A DNA stretch of 64,000 nt from Psychromonas algarum (GTDB lineage: Bacteria; Pseudomonadota; Gammaproteobacteria; Enterobacterales; Psychromonadaceae). The stretch spans positions 186,001-250,000 of the forward strand of contig NZ_SNUW01000003.1 in the NCBI RefSeq assembly GCF_004376845.1. The letters run 5' to 3'. Below, in pieces: positions 58,790-64,000 of this stretch (the stretch's first letter is position 1; each line of letters opens with the position of its first letter). The position numbers and the translations under genes are program-made. The notes under the pieces were generated by a model. The model was not told where the DNA came from, ran no database searches, and saw only the letters and a program-made list of their open reading frames with translations.

Positions 58790-60010
58790 ATGTCTGTATT
58801 ACAAATTGGCGCCGGTGGCGTAGGTTGGGTAATAGCACATAAATGTGCTCAAAATAATGATGTATTTGGCGATATTACTATTGCATCGCGCACCATTGCT
58901 AAATGTGAAAAAATTATTACTTCAATCAAAGCACGTAATAATGTAAAAGATACCACTAAGTCAATCACTGCACTAACGGTTAATGCCGATGATGTAGCTG
59001 CATTAGTTGCATTAATTAATCAAATAAAACCAGATTTAGTTATCAATGCAGGTCCTCCATGGGTAAATGTTGCAATCATGGAAGCTTGTGTACAAACAAA
59101 AACTGCGTATTTAGATACATCAGTGGCAACAGATTTATGTAGCCCTGGTCAACAAGTTCCTGAAGCATATGATCCACAATGGGCATTTGCAGATCGTTTT
59201 AAAGAAGCTGAGATCACAGGAATTCTAGGGGCCGGCTTTGATCCAGGTGTTGTCAGTGTGTTTGCTACTTACGCGCACAAACATCTATTTGATGAAATTG
59301 ATAGTATTGATGTGATGGATGTTAATGCCGGCGATCACGGACAAAAATTCGCAACAAACTTTGATCCAGAAACAAATATGTTAGAAATCCAAGGAGACTC
59401 TTTTTATTATGAAAATAATGAATGGAAACAAGTACCTTGTCATAGCCGTATGATGGAATTTGATTTCCCGGTGGTTGGTAAACAAAAAGTTTACTCAATG
59501 GCACATGATGAAGTACGTTCAATGGCAGAATTTATTCCTGCAAAACGTATTGAATTTTGGATGGGTTTTTCAGATAACTACTTAAATTTCTTTAATGTTA
59601 TGCGCACAATCGGTTTATTAAACCCTGAGCCAATCACTACTTGTGATGGCATCACAGTTGAACCATTAAAAGTACTTAAAGCTATTTTACCTGACCCTAC
59701 ATCTTTAGCACCAGGTTACACAGGTAAAACCTGTATTGGTACTTGGTTACGTGGTAAAAAAGACGGCGTTGCTAAAAGTATTTTCATCTACAACATTTGC
59801 GACCATAAAGAGTCTTATATTGAAGTTGAGCATCAAGCAATTTCATATACAACAGGTGTACCGGCTATCACTGCGGCATTACTTTATTTCCAAGGTAAAT
59901 GGAGCGATAAAGGCTTATATAACGTAGAGCAATTAAATCCTGACCACTTCCTAGAATTAATGCCTAACATAGGCCTTAGCTGGGAAGTGATGGAACTTGA
60001 AGCCGAGTAA
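58790..60010 (+). CDS. Carboxynorspermidine dehydrogenase (synthase)
   Basis: Condenses 1,3-diaminopropane with aspartate 4-semialdehyde and reduces the product with NADPH to carboxynorspermidine. Member of the saccharopine-dehydrogenase-like (LYS1/LYS9) family. 406 residues beginning with the Rossmann motif QIGAGGVGWVIAHKCAQ; further landmarks are PDLVINAGPPWVN, ILGAGFDPGVVSVFATYA and GKTCIGTWLRGKKDG. TAGGAAC lies before the ATG. A 98-base gap separates it from ddc with no terminator. The same enzyme can make carboxyspermidine from putrescine. Confidence 0.93.
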   Translation: MSVLQIGAGGVGWVIAHKCAQNNDVFGDITIASRTIAKCEKIITSIKARNNVKDTTKSITALTVNADDVAALVALINQIKPDLVINAGPPWVNVAIMEACVQTKTAYLDTSVATDLCSPGQQVPEAYDPQWAFADRFKEAEITGILGAGFDPGVVSVFATYAHKHLFDEIDSIDVMDVNAGDHGQKFATNFDPETNMLEIQGDSFYYENNEWKQVPCHSRMMEFDFPVVGKQKVYSMAHDEVRSMAEFIPAKRIEFWMGFSDNYLNFFNVMRTIGLLNPEPITTCDGITVEPLKVLKAILPDPTSLAPGYTGKTCIGTWLRGKKDGVAKSIFIYNICDHKESYIEVEHQAISYTTGVPAITAALLYFQGKWSDKGLYNVEQLNPDHFLELMPNIGLSWEVMELEAE

Positions 60011-60034
60011 TTTAGTTTCAATTAATTAATAATG

Positions 60035-60061
60035 AAAGGCGAAGCTAATTACTTCGCCTTT
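60035..60061 (+). terminator. Strong hairpin between carboxynorspermidine dehydrogenase gene and nspC
   Basis: A perfect 10-bp stem AAAGGCGAAG/CTTCGCCTTT with a 7-base loop, ending in TTTATTG. It lies only 19 bases before the nspC ATG, so it may be a partial terminator, an mRNA stabiliser, or a structure limiting nspC translation. Confidence 0.6.
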
Positions 60062-60080
60062 ATTGTTTGTGAGAAAAATA

Positions 60081-61205
60081 ATGTTACAAAAACAAAATTT
60101 AAATACGCCTTATTTTATGATCAATGAACAAGCATTGGTTAATAATCTTGAAAAAGCGAAACAATTAAAAGAGATTTCAGGCGCTAAATTAGTACTTGCA
60201 TTAAAGTGCTTCTCAACCTGGGGAACCTTTGACACTATCAAGCCTTATTTAGATGGAACAACAAGCTCTGGCCCTTATGAAGTTAGATTAGGACATGAAA
60301 AGTTTGGTGGTGAAACACATGCTTATAGCGTGGGTTATTCACATGCCGATATTGAAGCGGTTAAGCCACTATCAGATAAAATTATTTTTAACTCATTATC
60401 ACAACTTAATGCGCATTATGATAACTGTAAAGACAGTGCCTCTCTTGGCCTACGTATCAATCCAGAAATGAGCGTAGCAGGACAAGATTTAGCAAACCCA
60501 GCTCGCCCCTATTCTCGTTTAGGCGTAAAACAAACATTATTAGAGTCAACAGTATTAGATAAAGTTGATGGTTTTATGTTTCATATGAACTGCGAGAATA
60601 AAGATGTTGATGCATTTATTAATATTTTAAATCATATATCGACTACTTTTGCAGAATACCTCAATAAACTATCCTGGCTTAGTTTAGGTGGAGGGATCTT
60701 TTTTACCTATCCTGATTACCCAATAGAAAAACTAGGAGAAGCATTAAAAGCATTCGCAGCAAAACACCAAATACAAATCTATTTAGAGCCAGGTGAAGCA
60801 ATTATCACTCGTACGGCTGATTTAGTCGTAAGCGTGATTGATATTGTTGAAAATGATAAAAAAACAGCGATTGTTGATAGTGCAACTGAAGCTCATCGTT
60901 TAGATACGCTTATCTACAATGAACCTGCATCAGTTAAAGAAGCTAACGAAGGTGCAGAGCATAATTACATCATTGGCTCATGCTCATGTTTAGCTGGTGA
61001 TCAGTTTTGTGAAACTCAATTCGATAAACCATTAGAAATTGGTCAAAAACTACATTTAGTAGATAGTGCAGGTTATACCATGGTAAAATTGAATTGGTTT
61101 AACGGGTTAAAAATGCCGAGTATTTATTTCGAAAAAGTAGATGGCAGCATTGAAGTATTAAATGAGTTTGGCTATGAAGATTTTAAAGCGACATTAGGGA
61201 AGTAA
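60081..61205 (+). CDS. nspC: Carboxynorspermidine decarboxylase NspC
   Basis: PLP enzyme of the alanine-racemase fold that decarboxylates carboxynorspermidine to norspermidine, a biofilm signal in Vibrio. 374 residues (Vibrio about 377). The PLP Lys is in [65 protein letters not shown], and the catalytic Cys region [13 protein letters not shown] follow. ATG at 60081 is preferred; an upstream in-frame TTG at 60063 lies in a hairpin. The last 40 bases of conserved coding sequence are duplicated 0.7 kb downstream. Confidence 0.94.
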   Translation: MLQKQNLNTPYFMINEQALVNNLEKAKQLKEISGAKLVLALKCFSTWGTFDTIKPYLDGTTSSGPYEVRLGHEKFGGETHAYSVGYSHADIEAVKPLSDKIIFNSLSQLNAHYDNCKDSASLGLRINPEMSVAGQDLANPARPYSRLGVKQTLLESTVLDKVDGFMFHMNCENKDVDAFINILNHISTTFAEYLNKLSWLSLGGGIFFTYPDYPIEKLGEALKAFAAKHQIQIYLEPGEAIITRTADLVVSVIDIVENDKKTAIVDSATEAHRLDTLIYNEPASVKEANEGAEHNYIIGSCSCLAGDQFCETQFDKPLEIGQKLHLVDSAGYTMVKLNWFNGLKMPSIYFEKVDGSIEVLNEFGYEDFKATLGK

Positions 61206-61263
61206 TGATTCACTGTAGGAATGGTACTGCTGATTTCTAGTCACCTACTCCTGCGTTTCTAGT

Positions 61264-61282
61264 CCCCATAGCCAACATGGGG
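61264..61282. repeat. Hairpin CCCCAT/ATGGGG
   Basis: Perfect 6-bp stem with a 7-base loop; the flanks ctagt and attcat do not extend it. Confidence 0.7.
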
Positions 61283-61376
61283 ATTCATGTTTCTACGATA
61301 TTATTTACTGATTTGATTGATCTTTCGTCTGTGCTCATCCATTCACTTAATTTATTAATTGCTTTTATTACGCACC

Positions 61377-61410
61377 GGCTCTCGCTGGCCATCCATGACC
61401 AGAACGAGCC
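61377..61410. repeat. Interrupted hairpin GGCTC-CTGG/CCAG-GAGCC
   Basis: Two short stems (GGCTC/GAGCC and CTGG/CCAG) separated by a 3x3 internal loop, apical loop of 10 bases. Confidence 0.6.
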
Positions 61411-61413
61411 TAT

Positions 61414-61432
61414 CCCAAACATCCTGTTTGGG
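61414..61432. repeat. Hairpin CCCAAACA/TGTTTGGG
   Basis: Perfect 8-bp stem with the 3-base loop tcc, directly after the previous hairpin. No T-run follows. Confidence 0.75.
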
Positions 61433-61496
61433 CTTGCTAAAAGCAATATATAATTTAGGAAAGCTCAACGGTGATGGTGTCGTATTAACTATCTAT

Positions 61497-61548
61497 GGGG
61501 TGCAGGATTCATCCTGCATCTTTTAAAGTGGCTTAAAAGCCACGCCCC
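61497..61548. repeat. Predicted three-way junction of nested inverted repeats
   Basis: Outer GGGG (61497-61500) pairs with CCCC (61545-61548). Inside are two perfect hairpins: GCAGGA/TCCTGC (61502-61517) and GTGGCT/AGCCAC (61528-61543), joined by atcttttaaa. Such folds are typical of REP-type or small non-autonomous elements. Confidence 0.65.
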
Positions 61549-61721
61549 TTTTATGAAATGAATAACTCTATTTATCTATATTACAGTAATTTGATTTAAA
61601 AAATTAATTGCTTGATTTTATGCACGATAAAGGCATTTTTATGTTAATTTTAACAAATTAAACTATTCCGTATTTTCATCTGAAATATGGAGTTATTTCA
61701 ATCAGTTATGAATAAAACCTT

Positions 61722-61759
61722 ACTCAACGTGCCTACAGCAACTCTCCCGTTGAGTTTTT
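61722..61759 (+). terminator. Terminator-like hairpin ACTCAACG/CGTTGAGT
   Basis: Perfect 8-bp stem, 18-base loop, followed by TTTT. No gene ends just before it, so it may be the remnant of one that was lost. Confidence 0.5.
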
Positions 61760-61867
61760 CTGAATCAATTGCTGTCTTCAGCAAGCTAAGGCTGGGAGCG
61801 AGTTATGCGGCTACAAAAAATTTTGGATATCCACATTAAACTAAACAATATCAACAAGTTAAAAAAC

Positions 61868-61907
61868 AGATGGCAGCATTGAAGTGTTGAATGAGTTTGG
61901 CTATGAA
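61868..61907 (+). pseudogene. Duplicated 3' fragment of nspC
   Basis: 40 bases starting agatggcagcattgaagt match nspC positions 61139-61178 with two A-to-G differences, both silent or conservative in the original frame. Similarity ends abruptly at the right, where the dispersed repeat half-copy begins. Confidence 0.9.
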
Positions 61908-61909
61908 TA

Positions 61910-61955
61910 TTTAACCAGTAAAATAGATCTGCAATTTACTGTGATTGGCATAGAG
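61910..61955 (+). repeat. Dispersed intergenic repeat, copy D (right half only)
   Basis: tttaaccagtaaaatagat followed by ctgcaatttactgtgattgg matches the right half of copies A-C. The left-half hairpin is absent and the nspC fragment abuts it. The small stem is weakened compared with copy B. Confidence 0.75.
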
Positions 61956-61964
61956 TCAAAAATA

Positions 61965-61988
61965 AAAAACTCACCGGAGTGAGTTTTT
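61965..61988 (-). terminator. Terminator after nlpI
   Basis: A perfect 10-bp stem AAAAACTCAC/GTGAGTTTTT with loop cgga, directly downstream of nlpI on the minus strand. Confidence 0.88.
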
Positions 61989-62009
61989 AAAATAACAACA
62001 TAAACTATA

Positions 62010-62951
62010 TTAGTTAATCTTTGCTTCTGCTTTTTTTAATTCAGCGTGTTGAAGTTGAGTTTGGATTGCTTTTAAATCAAGTAATGCATATTTATATTCA
62101 ATAAAGTCTTGTACGTTTGCAGCTAAACTCAATTTCAAATAATAGATCCCTTGATTAATATTATTATGATTAATATGCCAGTGCGCTAAATAATAATAAG
62201 CTTCACAAAGGCGCTGTGCTAATTCTTCATTGGTAGTAATTCCATTAGATATGTTTTCGAAAAATGCTTGCTCTGATATTTTTCCATTCATAACATCAAC
62301 AATCCCCCACGCAAAATTGCTATTATCTGCGGGAGCTTGTGCAGATTTTAATTGTTCCGTAGCTAATTGTGGATCAACCTTGTAATCAATTAAATAACGC
62401 CATAAAACACGATAAGGATCTGTTTTGTCTAAAGCATAAAAACGTTCTATATCTTCTTTTGCAGCATCATAACGTCCAACAAGTGACAGACCTACGGCAC
62501 GGTGTAGGTAACTAAATTGAACATCATCAGAAAGCTCAATGGCAGAATCAAATGCTTCAAATGCTTCATCATAAGCCTCCCCCATCAATAAATACAAACC
62601 TAAGGAATTATAAGCTTCTGCAAAAGTAGGATCTAATTGAATGGCTTGACTAAAATCAAAACGACTATGTGCACTTAAGCCCATACGATCGTAAATTAAA
62701 CCACGTTCATATAATAAGATAGCCCGCTGCTTATTATCAACATTACTTTTATCTGCAATAAGTTGATTAATACGTAATAAATTTACTTCATCTTGATAAG
62801 ATGCTTTTAGTGGAACTGGGAGTGGAAAAAATAAACTACCGGATCTCATTGCCGATGAATTATCTTGATCATTTTGGCTAGAATGACTCGAACATGCAGT
62901 GAGTACTATAAAAGACAGGACTACTATTAATTTATTAAAAGATGATTGCAT
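62010..62951 (-). CDS. nlpI: Lipoprotein NlpI
   Basis: Outer-membrane TPR lipoprotein; in E. coli it is an adaptor for Prc and for peptidoglycan hydrolases such as MepS. 313 residues (E. coli 294). The signal peptide ends in LTACSS with a lipobox. TPR units are at about 85-180 (RAILLYERGLIYDRMGL, DFSQAIQLDPTFAEAYNSLGLYL, EAFEAFDSAIEL). The segment FYALDKTDPYRVLWRYL and the C-terminal repeat (YALLDL) match NlpI. In enterobacteria nlpI follows pnp; here it lies between the nspC region and secF. prc is in the same window at 11-12.7 kb. Confidence 0.9.
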   Translation of the reverse strand: MQSSFNKLIVVLSFIVLTACSSHSSQNDQDNSSAMRSGSLFFPLPVPLKASYQDEVNLLRINQLIADKSNVDNKQRAILLYERGLIYDRMGLSAHSRFDFSQAIQLDPTFAEAYNSLGLYLLMGEAYDEAFEAFDSAIELSDDVQFSYLHRAVGLSLVGRYDAAKEDIERFYALDKTDPYRVLWRYLIDYKVDPQLATEQLKSAQAPADNSNFAWGIVDVMNGKISEQAFFENISNGITTNEELAQRLCEAYYYLAHWHINHNNINQGIYYLKLSLAANVQDFIEYKYALLDLKAIQTQLQHAELKKAEAKIN

Positions 62952-63082
62952 TATTAAACCCTTATAAATAAGAGATTTAAGAGTGTACTATATCCTCGAT
63001 AATGTAAAGTTTTAGGCTTCATATTCACAAATTAAACCAATCACATTAAATATGTTCTCTTTAGTTTTATTTCAGATATAAA

Positions 63083-63105
63083 AAAGCACTGCAGAGCAGT
63101 GCTTT
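63083..63105 (-). terminator. Terminator after secF
   Basis: A perfect 10-bp stem AAAGCACTGC/GCAGTGCTTT with loop aga, T-rich on the minus strand. Confidence 0.88.
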
Positions 63106-63133
63106 AAATAAATTTAGTTATTGAAAAGAGAAT

Positions 63134-64000
63134 TTACATTAGTGGATCTTGATCTGCGCCTTCTTTTTCAACCACTTCAGGGATCATATGTTCACGAGAA
63201 ATACCTAGTTTAATCGCCAGAGCACTCGCTACATAGATAGATGAATAAGTACCTACACCAACCCCTATCAATAATGCAGTTGCAAAACCATGAATCAACG
63301 CTCCACCAACAACAAATAATGAAATTAATACAAAAATAGTTGTACCAGATGTAATAATTGTTCTGCTTAATGTTTGCGTCAATGATTGGTTTACAATTTC
63401 CTCAGGCGTTGCTGTTGCAATCAAACGAAAGTTTTCACGAATACGGTCAAATACAACAATCGTATCATTTAATGAATAACCAACAACAGCAAGTAAGGCG
63501 GCAAGTACCGTCAAATCAAACTCTATTTGGAATAGTGAAAACACACCCAAAGTAATAATGATATCGTGAGCTAGAGCCAATACAGACCCCATTGCTAAAC
63601 GCCATTCAAAACGCATACTTACGTATAACATGATACAAACAAGCGCTATAATGATAGCTAAGCCACCATTTTCTGCTAATTCGGCACCAACGTTAGGTCC
63701 AACAAACTCAATTCGACGCATATCCACGTTGCCAAAATCCGCAGCGTTTAATGCATTTAAAACTTGATTACCGATAGTTTGGCCTTTAACACCTTCACGA
63801 GGAGCTAAACGTACCATAACTTCATGACTACTACCAAAATGCTGTACAACAGCATCAGGAAACTCAGCAGCAGCTAATGTTTCACGTAAATCAGTTAAGT
63901 TAGCAGGTTGATCAAAACCAACCTCAATTAATGTACCGCCAGTAAAATCTAATCCCCAATTTAACCATTTAGTACTTAACGACCCTAATGAAATAACAAT
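63134..64000 (-). CDS. secF: Protein translocase subunit SecF (5' end outside window)
   Basis: Membrane subunit of SecDF, which uses the proton gradient to help pull proteins across the inner membrane. The frame is open from the window edge (…WGLDFTGGTLIEVGFD) to the stop at 63134, about 288 residues. Landmarks: the SecF signature GLDFTGGT, FVGPNVGAELAENG, the helix pair VGYSLNDTIVVFDRIREN and SRTIITSGTT. A methionine at 63817 is internal. secD is expected to lie upstream beyond the window. Confidence 0.96.
   Translation of the reverse strand: MVISLGSLSTKWLNWGLDFTGGTLIEVGFDQPANLTDLRETLAAAEFPDAVVQHFGSSHEVMVRLAPREGVKGQTIGNQVLNALNAADFGNVDMRRIEFVGPNVGAELAENGGLAIIIALVCIMLYVSMRFEWRLAMGSVLALAHDIIITLGVFSLFQIEFDLTVLAALLAVVGYSLNDTIVVFDRIRENFRLIATATPEEIVNQSLTQTLSRTIITSGTTIFVLISLFVVGGALIHGFATALLIGVGVGTYSSIYVASALAIKLGISREHMIPEVVEKEGADQDPLM

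Larger units (their letters stand above)
61206..61860. other. Structured intergenic region between nspC and its duplicated 3' fragment
   Basis: No convincing gene. It contains at least six inverted repeats, listed separately, and a 43-codon frame at 61708-61839 that overlaps a hairpin and has no clear ribosome site. G+C is locally higher at about 61370-61435 and 61495-61550 than in neighbouring intergenic sequence. Confidence 0.7.

Noticed and set aside
61377-61548. Possible tRNA or other known structural RNA
   Set aside because: The clover-like fold lacks the T-loop, anticodon and acceptor features of tRNA and matches no RNA family that I recognise.
61708-61839. A 43-codon ORF between nspC and nlpI
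   Set aside because: It contains a terminator-like hairpin, has no good ribosome site and no recognisable product.

Overview
The window is a gene-dense, AT-rich (clearly below 45% GC by eye) stretch of a gammaproteobacterial chromosome. Protein sequences and gene order (cysS divergent from ppiB-lpxH, proQ-prc, lolCDE divergent from mfd-csiV, priC-rsmS, qmcA-ybbJ, a norspermidine operon) point to a marine relative of Vibrio, most likely Psychromonas or a close neighbour. That placement is inference from gene content; no rRNA or tRNA gene is present to test it.

Layout. 1-3.3 kb: 3' part of dinG, a yfcA-like TSUP gene, priC and rsmS. 3.3-4.4 kb: a decayed, truncated IS3-family insertion sequence. 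4.4-5.9 kb: a predicted outer-membrane beta-barrel of unknown function. 6-13.4 kb: cysS, ppiB-lpxH, fadD, prc and proQ. 13.6-16.6 kb: trhP, ferredoxin yfhL and a MATE exporter in one tight operon. 16.7-23.9 kb: sapABCDF, then a degenerate GGDEF-EAL membrane protein. 24-27.5 kb: ttcA, tpiA, yccA and tesA. 27.6-38.3 kb: lolCDE, mfd-csiV, ybiB, a HAD phosphatase and rluC. 38.6-42.6 kb: rne and trxB. 42.7-46 kb: two related GGDEF proteins and folD. 46.2-49.4 kb: yccS, tusE and efpL. 49.8-55.2 kb: qmcA-ybbJ, an ABM-domain protein, dbpA and ptsG. 55.5-61.2 kb: a norspermidine operon (dat, ddc, carboxynorspermidine dehydrogenase, nspC) preceded by a short leader ORF. 61.2-64 kb: a structured, rearranged intergenic region, nlpI and the 3' part of secF.

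Functional themes are envelope biogenesis (lpxH, lolCDE, csiV, nlpI, secF, prc), RNA metabolism and tRNA modification (rne, proQ, rluC, trhP, ttcA, tusE, dbpA, efpL), DNA repair and restart (dinG, priC, mfd), and nucleotide-second-messenger-type signalling proteins. The norspermidine operon makes 1,3-diaminopropane from aspartate semialdehyde and then norspermidine through carboxynorspermidine.

The least explained signals are: (i) a dispersed ~110-bp intergenic repeat, three near-full copies and one half copy, with paired changes in its hairpin stem; (ii) a 33-codon ORF with a strong ribosome binding site in a ~300-nt leader before the norspermidine operon; (iii) a 40-bp duplicate of the nspC 3' end followed directly by half of that repeat, with a row of perfect hairpins between; (iv) an 8-bp tandem repeat upstream of mfd; and (v) the trhP-yfhL-MATE operon.
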